A stretch of 64,000 nucleotides of DNA from assembly GCF_020075705.1 (NCBI RefSeq), contig NZ_JAIQUM010000007.1, forward strand, positions 62,001 through 126,000, given 5' to 3'. Below the pieces are notes generated by a model, which saw only the letters and a program-made list of their open reading frames with translations, was not told where the DNA came from and made no database searches. The translations under genes were made by a program, and so were the position numbers. Positions 7,629 to 17,020 of the stretch are shown piece after piece. Numbering within the stretch: the first letter of the stretch is position 1; each line of letters begins with the position of its first letter. Source of the DNA: Metabacillus rhizolycopersici (lineage in GTDB: Bacteria; Bacillota; Bacilli; Bacillales; Bacillaceae).

Positions 7629-8675
7629 ATGAAAACAATTGATTCACCTTTTAAAGTGAAAGGGTTACAACTTAAAAATCGAATTGTCATGGCACCAATG
7701 TGTCAATATTCTGTGGATAAAGAAGATGGAATGCCAAACGATTGGCATTTTGTTCACTATGTATCAAGAGCTATTGGGGGGACAGGATTAATTATCATGG
7801 AAATGACGGGTGTAACACCTGAAGGAAGAATTACGAATCAAGACTTAGGTTTATGGGATGATGCTCAAATTCCTGCCTATAAGCGTATTGTATCCGAGGT
7901 TCATAAATATGGTTCAAAAATCGGTATACAAATAGCGCATGCAGGTAGAAAAGCGGAAGATGTAATCCAGCCTGTTGGACCTTCTACTATTCAAGGTGAA
8001 GCTTTATCCGAAGAAACAAAATATGGTGGACTTAAACAACCTCGTGCTTTAACAATTGAGGAAATCCAACAAACGATTGAGCAGTTTAAGAATGCAGCCA
8101 GAAGAGCAGTCGAAGCAGGCTTTGATACAATCGAACTTCATGGAGCGCATGGTTACCTCCTACATCAGTTTATGTCTCCTAGTATTAATAATAGAAACGA
8201 TCAATATGGTGAAGATTTATCAAAATTTGGTGTAGAAGTCATTCGCTCAGTAAAATCTGTCATGCCAGAGGATATGCCATTAATTATGCGAATTTCTGCG
8301 ATTGAATATATAGACGGCGGATATGGATTAGAACATTCACTTCGTATAGCTGAAAAGTACAAAGCAGCTGGCGTAGATATGTTCCATGTTTCATCGGGGG
8401 GAGAAGGCACACCAGGCACCTTAAAACCTGGTAATTATCCTGGTTATCAAGTCCCTTTTGCCCGAGTCTTCAAAGAGAAATTTGGAATCCCTGTTATAGC
8501 TGTTGGCATGTTAGATAATCCGCAAGTAGCGGAGGCAACCTTATCAAATAATGATGCCGATCTAATTGCGGTTGCTAGAGGAATGTTAAATGATCCATAT
8601 TGGAGTTTACATGCAATTAAAGAAGTTACACGGAATGTAAACCCGCCATCACAATATAGCAGAGGAATTCGATAA
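7629..8675 (+). CDS. namA: NADPH dehydrogenase NamA (old yellow enzyme, YqjM type)
   Basis: A flavin-dependent ene-reductase that reduces activated C=C bonds and nitro compounds with NADPH. The 348-residue protein aligns with the YqjM class: MAPMCQYSV places the regulatory Cys25 and Tyr27, HGAHGYLLHQFMSP is the FMN-barrel motif, and AVARGMLNDP lies near the C-terminus. ATG 7629 follows ACAGGAGGG at ideal spacing. An upstream in-frame extension would add 12 unlikely residues. A MarR regulator gene follows after 45 bases in the same direction, suggesting a stress-responsive pair. Confidence 0.93.
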   Translation: MKTIDSPFKVKGLQLKNRIVMAPMCQYSVDKEDGMPNDWHFVHYVSRAIGGTGLIIMEMTGVTPEGRITNQDLGLWDDAQIPAYKRIVSEVHKYGSKIGIQIAHAGRKAEDVIQPVGPSTIQGEALSEETKYGGLKQPRALTIEEIQQTIEQFKNAARRAVEAGFDTIELHGAHGYLLHQFMSPSINNRNDQYGEDLSKFGVEVIRSVKSVMPEDMPLIMRISAIEYIDGGYGLEHSLRIAEKYKAAGVDMFHVSSGGEGTPGTLKPGNYPGYQVPFARVFKEKFGIPVIAVGMLDNPQVAEATLSNNDADLIAVARGMLNDPYWSLHAIKEVTRNVNPPSQYSRGIR

Positions 8676-8720
8676 CAAGGAATGATATAATTGGGATAGT
8701 ATTTTTGAAAGGTGATGGCT

Positions 8721-9134
8721 ATGAATCAACCTGAACAATTAATCCATACTTGGTTAAACTTTTCAAAATTCCATAATAGAATTACGCAATCATTAGATTA
8801 TTTACTTCACCAAAAATACCATTTAGGCTTGAATGAGTTTTATTTAATGATGTTTCTGAATGAAAATAGTGAAAAGAAACTCCGACTATCGCAACTTCAG
8901 AATATGGTCGGTCTTAGCCAAAGTGCTTTATCCCGCTTAGTTTCAAGACTTGAGCAACATCACCTTAACCCAGTGGAACGAGCTAGTTATGTTGAGGATA
9001 AACGTAGTGTTTATGCTGTACTGACTCCCAGTGGCCAACAACATATAAGTGATATATTGAGTGAGGTAAATATTATCTTACAACAGTCTCTCTCAGAAAA
9101 GGATATTATCAACCTAAGATTATTTGCTGAATAA
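8721..9134 (+). CDS. MarR-family transcriptional regulator
   Basis: A 137-residue winged helix-turn-helix protein. The DNA-binding region is LSQLQNMVGLSQSALSRLVS followed by a basic/acidic wing (VEDKRSVYAVLTPSG). ATG 8721 is used because AAAGGTG lies 6 bases upstream; GTG and ATG codons just before fall inside that site. It is co-directional with namA and probably controls it in response to an electrophile or aromatic ligand. A terminator follows immediately. Confidence 0.85.
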   Translation: MNQPEQLIHTWLNFSKFHNRITQSLDYLLHQKYHLGLNEFYLMMFLNENSEKKLRLSQLQNMVGLSQSALSRLVSRLEQHHLNPVERASYVEDKRSVYAVLTPSGQQHISDILSEVNIILQQSLSEKDIINLRLFAE

Positions 9135-9139
9135 AAGGA

Positions 9140-9175
9140 AAACTGGTTGGAGTTATTCACCAACCAGTTTCTTTA
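9140..9175 (+). terminator. Terminator between marR and the convergent hydrolase gene
   Basis: AAACTGGTTGG pairs with CCAACCAGTTT and is followed by CTTT. It lies between converging genes. Confidence 0.75.
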
Positions 9176-9257
9176 CTAATATTCATTTCTTAATTTTTCA
9201 GTTAACGATCACCATTTTTTGTCCGACACCTTTTGTTCACTGTACATAATGAGTGTT

Positions 9258-10691
9258 TCAGATTGCCGAAATAGGAATAGCTTCTCCTTTTGGTACAGGT
9301 GGTTTAACGTTAGCTGGAATACCTGGTTTGTAACTTATTCCTTTTGTACTTTCTTTGAATTCAGCCTTTGCTTTTTCAAGAATACCATCTTGATCCAGCA
9401 GCAATTCGTAAGCAGATAATGCCATTATTTTTGCTGAATAGTGCATTCCCTTCAGACCGATTGATGAACCAAATGACGCCGTAGCCTGCCAAGTGTGGAA
9501 TTGAACACCGAGTGGTGCGCAGGTGGTCATAATTTGCCCCATTGGAACAATCCAAGATACATCTCCTACATCCGATGATCCCCCAATGGATAAACCGAAA
9601 TGACTCATGTTGTGGTAAAAGGCTGTATCAAGCATTTTGCTTGCATTCGCACTCATGAGATGATTTTTAGCATCTGCCAATACAGATGGATCAACTGTTT
9701 GGAGAAGTTCTTCAGCAAATTTCTCTTCCTCTTGGGTAAAAGTAAATGGTCCTGCAGCTTCCTCTTGCCTATACATAAGCTCATTCAACGTTTCGTTTGG
9801 CAATGTTTCATAGCATCCAGCTTTGATTTCCCAGCGTACTGAGGTCTCTGTCATCATAGCTGCCCCCTGAGCAACTTTTATTAACCTTTCCTCTAATTCC
9901 TCCACCTGCTTACGGTCTGCCCCACGTAAGAAATAATAAACACTAGCCTTATCTGGTACGACATTGGGTGCCATTCCCCCGTTTGTAATCTGATAGTGAA
10001 TGCGGGTACCATCTACAACATGCTCCCGTAAATAGTTAGCACCGACATTCATTAACTCAACGGCGTCTAGTGCACTGCGTCCAAGATGTGGAGCAGCACC
10101 GGCGTGGGAAGTTCTTCCAGAGAAATAAAATTCGATTGCAGTTAATGCCTGCATACGGAAATTAGCTGTCGTATTGACCGTTCCAGGGTGCCATGTAAGG
10201 GCGCAATCTAAATCATCAAATATACCAGCCCTTGCCATAAACGTTTTTCCGGAGAGAAGTTCTTCAGCAGGGCACCCATAGTATCGAATGGTTCCTGGTA
10301 GCATTTCCGCTTCCATTCTTTCCTTAAGAGCAATCACAGCATTTACCCCAGCTGTTCCGAGCAAATTGTGACCACATCCATGTCCTGGGCCATTTGCAAC
10401 GATTGGGTTATAATTTGGAGTGATATCTTGGGATAATCCTGGTAGAGCATCAAATTCACCAAGAATCCCTATGACTGGTTTTCCTTTGCCGTATTGTGCA
10501 ACAAAAGCTGTTGGCACATCACCAATCCCAGAAGTAACCTCAAACCCAGCTTCTTCTAAAGTCTTACTTTGCAAGGTAGATGCAAACGTTTCATTATAAC
10601 CTAATTCAGGATTCTCCCAAATTTGTTTGGCCAAGTCTGTAAATTTAGCTTCATTCTCATCCATCCATTTAGTAATGTTCGATTTCCCCAT
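9258..10691 (-). CDS. M20-family aminohydrolase, AbgB-like
   Basis: A zinc-dependent amidohydrolase of 477 residues. Metal-site motifs are visible: GEFDALPGL (Asp81), GPGHGCGHN (His104/His108), PAEE (Glu143-144) and GRTSHAGAAPH in the lid domain. The size and the C-terminal SIGGSSDVGDVSW and FHTWQATASFGSSIG segments match the p-aminobenzoyl-glutamate hydrolase subunit B group rather than short-chain peptidases. The substrate is probably an N-acyl or aminoacyl compound. The MFS anion symporter gene 170 bases upstream on the same strand likely supplies it. The divergent GAF/PucR-type regulator is the likely controller. Confidence 0.88.
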   Translation of the reverse strand: MGKSNITKWMDENEAKFTDLAKQIWENPELGYNETFASTLQSKTLEEAGFEVTSGIGDVPTAFVAQYGKGKPVIGILGEFDALPGLSQDITPNYNPIVANGPGHGCGHNLLGTAGVNAVIALKERMEAEMLPGTIRYYGCPAEELLSGKTFMARAGIFDDLDCALTWHPGTVNTTANFRMQALTAIEFYFSGRTSHAGAAPHLGRSALDAVELMNVGANYLREHVVDGTRIHYQITNGGMAPNVVPDKASVYYFLRGADRKQVEELEERLIKVAQGAAMMTETSVRWEIKAGCYETLPNETLNELMYRQEEAAGPFTFTQEEEKFAEELLQTVDPSVLADAKNHLMSANASKMLDTAFYHNMSHFGLSIGGSSDVGDVSWIVPMGQIMTTCAPLGVQFHTWQATASFGSSIGLKGMHYSAKIMALSAYELLLDQDGILEKAKAEFKESTKGISYKPGIPANVKPPVPKGEAIPISAI

Positions 10692-10864
10692 TTCTCCTCA
10701 CCCTTTTCTTTAATGATTGACTCTGTGAAAGTTTAATGTTGAAAATAATCTATCAGTATTCATGCATATCGGTTTTATTTAAATGAATAACGCAATGGCT
10801 ACTATTTGATCAACACGAATGTTTAAAACAGCCTACTGATTCATTCAATCCTGCGGTCAATCAC

Positions 10865-12100
10865 TCAATTTGCTTTTTCTACGGCAGAATAATCTGTTGC
10901 TGTTTGGCTCTTTTTAGCTATTGGTAAGAAACAAGCAACAACTGCAGCGACTAGGCAGCATACCGCTAAGAAAATGAACGCAGCTTGGTAAGAACCTGTC
11001 GAAGCGATAAGGGCACCCATGATCATTGGCGAAAAAATACCTGCAGCTTGTCCTCCAAAATTGATAATGCCAAATGCAGTACCTACTACCTTCTGTTCCA
11101 TAACCCGATGTGGGACTGTAAAGACAAAGCTCATGACAAATGACATAAAAGTAAAAGCAATGCTCTGATACATAATGACCTGGAAAACACTGGATGAAAG
11201 TGACATTAAATAAAGAGAAGCCCCTGTAATAATAATTCCAGTTATTACTCCATATTTTGCCTTCGAACCAACCTTATTAATGATTCTTCCACTAATAATC
11301 ATCCCTATTGTTAGAAACAAGGTAGGAATCGCACTGAATAACCCAACTGATTTAAGATCGATTCCAAGCCCTTGCATTAAGTATGAAGGCATCCAGGACA
11401 TAAGACCCCAATTTGTAACATTAACAAAAAAGAAGATTAATAGAACTTTCCATAAATAAGAATTGCGGAGCAGCTGTGTATATTCTTTTCTACTAGGCTT
11501 AACTGCTCCCCCAGAATTAGAGTAATTCCCTGCTTGTCTAGTAGATAGAAGGAACCAGACCACAAAAACAACACCTAATAGGCCGACCATAAAAAACACG
11601 TTCCGCCAACCAAATGCGACTAATAATGGGGCACAAAGAATCGGTGCAAGAGCAGCACCAAATGCATTTGAAGACATCATTGTGGATTGAGCTTTCGTCC
11701 TTTTATCAGCGGGAAAATAATCAGATATTGCTTTCGTACTTGCTGCAGGATATCCCCCTTCACCAATTCCAAAAAGAAACCGAATGAGAAGTAACGAAGT
11801 AAGAGACCAGGCAAGTCCAGACATTGCAGTAAATATCGACCAGGCCACAACAGCTGCCACGATGACTTTTCGTGATCCAAAACGGTCTGCAAGCCATCCA
11901 CCTGGAATCTGCATTAATGCATACCCCATAAAGAAGGCACTTAGTACAATCCCTAATTTTGACGCATCAAGTGTTAAATCTTCTCCAATCTGTACAATTG
12001 CAAGACTGATAACAGTTCTGTCAATGTACGATATAATCCATCCAAAATAGAGAACCAGTAAAATCATTTTGCTGTTCGATTTGTTAGCGCTTTCATTCAT
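10865..12100 (-). CDS. MFS transporter, anion:cation symporter (ACS) family
   Basis: A 411-residue permease with 12 predicted helices. Family marks: GWIISYIDRTVISLAI at the first helix, the loop GGWLADRFGSRKV, and GIGEGGYPAA in helix 4. ACS members import organic anions such as hexuronates, phthalates or acyl-amino acids. Placement before an AbgB-like hydrolase on the same strand suggests import of an acidic N-acyl or aminoacyl compound. The 173 bases between it and the hydrolase contain no clear terminator, so an operon is plausible. Its promoter region is shared with the divergent regulator. Confidence 0.88.
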   Translation of the reverse strand: MNESANKSNSKMILLVLYFGWIISYIDRTVISLAIVQIGEDLTLDASKLGIVLSAFFMGYALMQIPGGWLADRFGSRKVIVAAVVAWSIFTAMSGLAWSLTSLLLIRFLFGIGEGGYPAASTKAISDYFPADKRTKAQSTMMSSNAFGAALAPILCAPLLVAFGWRNVFFMVGLLGVVFVVWFLLSTRQAGNYSNSGGAVKPSRKEYTQLLRNSYLWKVLLIFFFVNVTNWGLMSWMPSYLMQGLGIDLKSVGLFSAIPTLFLTIGMIISGRIINKVGSKAKYGVITGIIITGASLYLMSLSSSVFQVIMYQSIAFTFMSFVMSFVFTVPHRVMEQKVVGTAFGIINFGGQAAGIFSPMIMGALIASTGSYQAAFIFLAVCCLVAAVVACFLPIAKKSQTATDYSAVEKAN

Positions 12101-12193
12101 TATAAAACCTCCCTTTGCAAAATGTGTGTAAATTAACTATAAAGAAACAAGCCATTAATGTCATTGTATAAATTCACATAATTTTCTGAATAT

Positions 12194-12213
12194 CATTGTA
12201 AATTTCTACAATG
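12194..12213. promoter_or_regulatory. Palindromic operator CATTGTA-N6-TACAATG
   Basis: A perfect 7-base inverted repeat with a 6-base spacer lies midway between the divergent MFS and regulator genes. A further half site (CATTGTA, 12162) and a palindrome (AATTGTACAATT, 12233-12244) lie nearby. This is a likely binding cluster for the regulator encoded next door. Confidence 0.5.
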
Positions 12214-12262
12214 TATAGGATGATAAATGAAGAATTGTACAATTAGTTAAGGGGTGAATTGT

Positions 12263-14341
12263 ATGGAACAGAATGAGATGACAATGCGCGGATTCGATAG
12301 TGCTTTGACATACTATGTTTGGATGTTGTCTGGCACAGAAGAGTGGGTCCACTTATGTAACGCCCCACTTACCGATCATGAGCAAACCCTTTTTTTAAAT
12401 GAAGATTTATGGCCGTATTCATCCGATATAGAAAGTCAGAACTATTCTACTTGCTACAATTCTCAGCTGGGCAGCCAATTGTTTGAGTTTGCAATGGAAG
12501 TTCCTAAATCAACTTTAATCCGCGCTTGTATACATTCCGGCAGAGCGCTATCTGAATTTGAGTGCGATTATTTTGTGCTGAAGGTCCGTAATTTGCTGCT
12601 TCAACAAACATTAGAGCAATATTGGCAAGAGAATGATGCATGGCTAGAGGGTTTGCATTCGCTCACCTCAATGCTTAAGTTGGATGAACTGTTAAACAAC
12701 ATTATGCACAACGTATTGATTGCGATTCCAGCAGTTGATCGTGGCTTTCTAATGCTTTATGACACTGAGACACAGAAGCTTACTCCAAAAGCAAATGTTG
12801 GATTTGGCCCGTCTATTTATGATTTCAAGACTAGCTTAGGTGAGGGTATCGGAGGGAAGGTATATCAGGGTGGAATCGGCGGTATCTTCAATACTGAACA
12901 AGGATTGACAGCGATGTCTAATGTTCAGGAAAACAATCTGAAAAATATAATGTCTGCAATGGGAGTTACGGATAAATTCCCCAATTTACTAGCAATGGCT
13001 GTTCCTGTAACAATGAACAAGGAAAAGATTGGTGTGATGATTGTCCATCAGATTACGAAAAAACGAAAGCTGACTCATACAGATTTACGCCAGCTGCAAG
13101 GTTTTGCTGATCAGGCAGCGATTGCTATTACTAACGCAAGACTTTTCTCAGAACTAAGGGAAACAAATGAATATTTAGTTAGACGAAACCATATTCATGA
13201 AGCTTTTACAAAACTGTCTTTAAAAGATTCTGATTTGATCATGATTGCGAAAACCGTTGAACGGATGATTAACCTCCCTGTTTCTCTTTTTGATGTAACT
13301 AAAAATGAATGGTATCCACATTACGCCCCGCTTTCAAAGAAGCTAAAAAATTCAGATTTATTAAATGGGTGGGAAGATTCTCTAAATACATTAACAGTTA
13401 CGATTAATGAAATTCCTGTTCATTTGTATCCGATTGTAAATGAGGGGATTCCAATTGGTTTTTTTGTTGTGGAGCTTAAGCGATTACTATCTCCTATTGA
13501 CACCGTAGTGTTAGAGCAGGGTAGTGCTTTGGTTGCACTAAAAATGGTCAATACCTATTCCATGACGGATATGTACTATAAACAATGTTATGAATTTTTT
13601 AATGAACTTCTCCAATATAAGGAGCCGAATCTGCTTGTTTCTAAATTAAAAGATTTTGGTCTTTCTCCAGACAAACCACTCTTTGTCACAGTCATGCAAC
13701 TAAGTGGGAAGGCGCAAGTCAGCAAGAAGCTCGAAAGATACCAGAGAAAGCTAATTGCCGCTCTACATAGTGAACTAAAATCTTTTCAGTATCTTCTATT
13801 TGGTTTTCAGGATAAAGTGACAATCATCATAAATGTCTCTTCTGAGTCCCAACAAGAAGTTGCAATCAAAAAACTGGAGAAGGTGGTAAATTCATGGGAA
13901 AATAAAGGTGCACCAGTCCTTATGGGAGGTATAGGGATGTTTTACCAAGGTCTTGAATATGTTGCGAAGAGTTTTGAAGAAGCGAATAAATCATTAGCCT
14001 ATATCTCAAATCGTGAAACTCCTGGCATTATCAGTTATGAAAGTATTGGCATTAACCGATTGTTTATAAATCAGCAAGTTGAGGATATTAAACAATTTAT
14101 TCAGGAGGTGTTCGCACCACTCCATTCTCCTAAGGCCAAGTCAAGTGATCTGGAGTTGACACTGAGAACATACATTGCAGCTAATCAATCTATATCCGAA
14201 ACAGCAGAACGCCTGCATATTCATCAAAATACACTCTACTATCGAATAAGAAAAATTGAGGAAATACTTGCAGTCAATCTAAACGATTCTAGTGATCGGC
14301 TTAAATTGCTCCTAGCTTGTCATCTTAGTGATTTGTACTGA
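12263..14341 (+). CDS. GAF-domain transcriptional activator with PucR/CdaR-type C-terminus
   Basis: A 692-residue regulator. A GAF sensor spans about residues 130-290 (TSMLKLDELLNNIMHNVLIA through DLRQLQGFADQAAIAI). A CdaR-like middle region follows, and a C-terminal PucR-type helix-turn-helix lies near 640-675 (ISETAERLHIHQNTLYYRIRKI). Such proteins usually activate a nearby catabolic operon when a small molecule binds. ATG 12263 follows AAGGGGTG at suitable spacing; the GTG three codons earlier lies in the binding site itself. It is divergent from the MFS/aminohydrolase genes, its most likely targets. Confidence 0.85.
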   Translation: MEQNEMTMRGFDSALTYYVWMLSGTEEWVHLCNAPLTDHEQTLFLNEDLWPYSSDIESQNYSTCYNSQLGSQLFEFAMEVPKSTLIRACIHSGRALSEFECDYFVLKVRNLLLQQTLEQYWQENDAWLEGLHSLTSMLKLDELLNNIMHNVLIAIPAVDRGFLMLYDTETQKLTPKANVGFGPSIYDFKTSLGEGIGGKVYQGGIGGIFNTEQGLTAMSNVQENNLKNIMSAMGVTDKFPNLLAMAVPVTMNKEKIGVMIVHQITKKRKLTHTDLRQLQGFADQAAIAITNARLFSELRETNEYLVRRNHIHEAFTKLSLKDSDLIMIAKTVERMINLPVSLFDVTKNEWYPHYAPLSKKLKNSDLLNGWEDSLNTLTVTINEIPVHLYPIVNEGIPIGFFVVELKRLLSPIDTVVLEQGSALVALKMVNTYSMTDMYYKQCYEFFNELLQYKEPNLLVSKLKDFGLSPDKPLFVTVMQLSGKAQVSKKLERYQRKLIAALHSELKSFQYLLFGFQDKVTIIINVSSESQQEVAIKKLEKVVNSWENKGAPVLMGGIGMFYQGLEYVAKSFEEANKSLAYISNRETPGIISYESIGINRLFINQQVEDIKQFIQEVFAPLHSPKAKSSDLELTLRTYIAANQSISETAERLHIHQNTLYYRIRKIEEILAVNLNDSSDRLKLLLACHLSDLY

Positions 14342-14423
14342 AATTTTCATCCTAATACAATAGTAAATGAAGGATTAGGATGGGAAGGGTAAATTTAAAA
14401 ATAAAAAAAAGGAGGATTAAGTA

Positions 14424-14474
14424 ACGACTTTAAATAAACAGAAAAAAGGCTTAATGCAGCTCATGTTCATTTAA
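14424..14474 (+). pseudogene. Remnant of a gene start, possibly a transporter
   Basis: A strong AAAAGGAGG is followed at normal spacing by ACG where ATG would be expected. The 16 codons after it read TTLNKQKKGLMQLMFI before a stop, which looks like a membrane-protein N-terminus. It follows the regulator gene. The rest of the gene is absent. The 14342-14853 gap also contains an inverted repeat ATCCTAAT/ATTAGGAT just after the regulator and the terminator at 14515. Confidence 0.3.
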
Positions 14475-14514
14475 CATTGAAAGAAGCTGTCCGACAAGTC
14501 CCTATGAAATTACT

Positions 14515-14560
14515 AAAAACGCCAAACCTAGACGTATCAATGTTTTGGCGTTTTTTCGTT
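14515..14560 (+). terminator. Terminator downstream of the regulator and gene remnant
   Basis: ACGCCAAAC pairs with GTTTTGGCGT and runs into TTTTTTCGTTTTTTT. Confidence 0.8.
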
Positions 14561-14853
14561 TTTTTATCGTTTATGCATGAGTTTATACATAAAAAAGGGA
14601 GATTTCTTAAAAAAAGGATGCTTGAGAATCGCTCTACAACGAAATGAAAAACTATAAAACCTTTTCATTCTCTTTCAATTCAAAATTCAGAAGATCCTAA
14701 TCTTCAGTAATCATTCCCTCCGAGGAAGAACGCTTAGAATTAAGTAGTTCGTATTCATTACCTTTTGTAACTTCACAGTATCATGCGGAATTGATAATCC
14801 TCTTTCCTGAATAGCTCTCCCCGTTATTTTCTATTTTTATAACGCTTACATTA

Positions 14854-15228
14854 TTATGCACGCTTGTTTTCTGGATAGGACGATGTAACAGGCTTTCTCC
14901 CATAATTGCGGAATTGATGCTCCAGCTGTTCAAGTGTAAGCCCTTTTGTTTCCGGCAGGAATTTAGCTACGAATGTGATGGCTAAAACACCTAGTACGAC
15001 GAAAATATAAAATGCTCCTGATAAACCGAGGCTTTCTAAAAAGACTGGGAATAGGCATCCAACGAAGAAATTCGCTACCCATAAACATAAAACTGTTACT
15101 CCCATACCGATACCGCGTATTTGCAGTGGGAACATTTCAGACAGCATCAGCCAGGTTACCGGCGAAATCGCAGCCTGCTGGAAGGCAAGGAACGTAACCG
15201 TTAAAGAAAGAACAATATATAGAGAATA
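14854..15228 (-). pseudogene. C-terminal fragment of an MFS sugar porter
   Basis: The frame carries the sugar-porter signature SPVTWLMLSEMFPLQIRG, two following helices and the family ending LPETKGLTLEQLE. Only about 125 of the usual 450 residues remain. Homology stops near 15228, exactly where the AraC fragment on the other strand begins. This points to a deletion that removed the 5' parts of two divergent genes. The base composition is richer in GC than the neighbouring DNA. Confidence 0.8.
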
Positions 15229-15500
15229 TAAGCTTGCAAGATATTGCTGACGAGTTGAATATGAGCCAGTATTATATATCCCACGCGTTTAAGCGCACGA
15301 CTGGGTACTCGCCGATGCAGTACGTGATTCGGCGACGGATTGGAGAGGCACAGTCATATCTTTTTTCGACGGATAAGACCGTAACAGAGATTGCCTATAT
15401 TGTTGGTTACAACAGTGCAAGCAACTTTAATAATGCGTTTAAGGAAATGGTCAACATGTCGCCGCAGAGGTACAGAGAATTTTCGAGGCATCAACCATAA
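15229..15500 (+). pseudogene. C-terminal DNA-binding half of an AraC-family regulator
   Basis: The segment encodes both AraC helix-turn-helix motifs (QDIADELNMSQYYISHAFK and VTEIAYIVGYNSASNFNNAF) and the closing MSPQRYREF. There is no sensor domain and no ribosome binding site. The nearest start would be a TTG at 15234. It shares a junction with the sugar-porter fragment. A free AraC DNA-binding domain could in principle be expressed but is more likely debris. Confidence 0.75.
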
Positions 15501-15674
15501 AAGGGCAAAATAGAGTGTATATAAAATGCTTGAAAAATAAAACGATGATTAAACAGTGAGAATTAGATTAAAAGTCTGATTTTCACTATTTTTTTTGAGA
15601 GTTATAACTGCTTTGTTTGTAAAAGCAAGAATTGAAAATACAGAATAGTGATATGCGGATAAAATTTACCCCTT

Positions 15675-15826
15675 TTATTCCGGATTTCCGCTATTAAGCA
15701 GTTCTATATAAGTAATTAAATTATTTTTTGTCCGCAAAATATGATATTCCACTGCTGCTCTAACCTCAGCAGAATCTCCCCGTAAAACTGCTTCATAAAT
15801 CATTCTGTGCTCCCTATGTATTAATC
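15675..15826 (-). pseudogene. C-terminal fragment of a GntR regulator (FCD domain)
   Basis: On the minus strand the frame reads HREHRMIYEAVLRGDSAEV followed by RAAVEYHILRTKNNLI, the last helices of an FCD ligand-binding domain, then stops. A TGA lies just upstream. It is the third regulator or transporter remnant within 1 kb. Confidence 0.65.
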
Positions 15827-15855
15827 ACTAAAATTCGAATAGAGCCATTTTTAAC

Positions 15856-15896
15856 GTTAAAAAGACCAATACGCATCACCCACGTATTGATCTTAA
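15856..15896 (-). terminator. Terminator of yfkD
   Basis: On the minus strand AAGATCAATACG pairs with CGTATTGGTCTT and is followed by TTTAACG, immediately after the yfkD stop codon. Confidence 0.8.
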
Positions 15897-15903
15897 CACT
15901 CGC

Positions 15904-16701
15904 TTATCTAGGCTGATTTGATGTAACAAAGCCAAATGATGCATGGTCTTGCAACGGGATCCAAGCGCCTATTCCTTGTGACGTAATATTTTTGACTACT
16001 ATGCTTTTCTTATTACCTTTCAAAACTAAATATACTTCACCATAGGTTACTTTTCCTTTTTCATTAACAGCAGGGGCATAAGCGTATAAATAGCCTAGCT
16101 TTTTGGGAGGAATATTGTATACTTGATCCTTTTTCGTTCCTGCACCAATAATTGTATCAAAGGAAAGAGGTAGGTTTGTTTTCTGCATAGCCTTTAAGAG
16201 CATCATTTTCTTTACATGCTCTGACTCAGGTACTTTTGCAGTTAACCCACCTTTTACCGATTTTTGTGCTTCCTGCTTATAATGAACTTGGACAGGCGCT
16301 TTTCCACCCCGATTATCCTGATAGTTCGTATTGATTTTTTGATATTCCCAATTTGTAGCGGTTTCAGTCGATTCGTAGTTAAGCGCCCAATCTCCTAAAT
16401 AAATCGTTGCGCGATAACCAAATGCGAGGGGCGCATCTGAGATTGTTGATTCATTTAAAATCCGAATCAAATCTGGGTTCTCAATGGGAACATCTGAAGA
16501 AGCAATCAAGCTTTTCGTTAGTTCACTTGGTTGGAGATATGGCAAGTCCTGAGTTGGATTTGGATAAGTATTCTCCTTCGATATCTCCATCACTGAGCTA
16601 GGAATTTTGGGCTTTTGCTGTTGTTTTCCTTCTGCTAGTACAGAACTTGAAAAACTAAATGATAAAAGCAATACAAGAGAAATGAGCAACCTTATTTTCA
16701 T
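15904..16701 (-). CDS. yfkD: YfkD-like secreted protein
   Basis: A 265-residue protein with an N-terminal signal peptide (MKIRLLISLVLLLSFSFSSS, probable cleavage after VLA). The mature part is soluble, with no membrane helices and no known catalytic motif. I assign YfkD from its size, its exported nature and its place in the yfk gene order. The start at 16701 follows AAGGAGTAGAAATA; an ATG six codons upstream overlaps that site. The function is unknown. It is a single-gene unit with its own terminator. Confidence 0.75.
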   Translation of the reverse strand: MKIRLLISLVLLLSFSFSSSVLAEGKQQQKPKIPSSVMEISKENTYPNPTQDLPYLQPSELTKSLIASSDVPIENPDLIRILNESTISDAPLAFGYRATIYLGDWALNYESTETATNWEYQKINTNYQDNRGGKAPVQVHYKQEAQKSVKGGLTAKVPESEHVKKMMLLKAMQKTNLPLSFDTIIGAGTKKDQVYNIPPKKLGYLYAYAPAVNEKGKVTYGEVYLVLKGNKKSIVVKNITSQGIGAWIPLQDHASFGFVTSNQPR

Positions 16702-16937
16702 TATTTCTACTCCTTCCAAAAATGCATATCATTAGTGTTTTCAAGTATAAATTTGTTTATACTATCAGATTCTTAAAGATGATGAAATGAGGAAAACAAG
16801 GCCAGTCTAGGTGTAAAATAGAATAACCAAAATCCCCTCTACGATTTATCTTTTGGCTGTTTTAGTAAACTTTGTTGTGTTTAAACTTACTTGATTTCTA
16901 ATTCAACTTTTCGAAATGATGTATCGTCCATAATCAT

Positions 16938-17020
16938 GATTTATTGTCTGAACTTGAGATTTTTTGTCCAAGCTCAAGATTTTATTGTCTGGTTTTGAAT
17001 TTTATTGTCCGAAATAACCA
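16938..17020. repeat. Intergenic array of four degenerate ~20-base units
   Basis: Units share GATTTTATTGTC followed by a variable half (TGAACTTGA, CAAGCTCAA, TGGTTTTGA, CGAAATAAC), with spacings of 19-21 bases. The unit halves alternate in near-complementary form (CTTGAG, CTCAAG), so short stems can form. Nothing else is seen in the 420-base gap 16702-17121. Confidence 0.55.

Noticed and set aside
15229..15500. A functional short AraC regulator
   Set aside because: It lacks the sensor domain and a ribosome site and starts exactly at the junction with another truncated gene.
16938..17020. CRISPR-like short repeats
   Set aside because: Units are degenerate, contiguous and lack unique spacers; no cas genes in the window.
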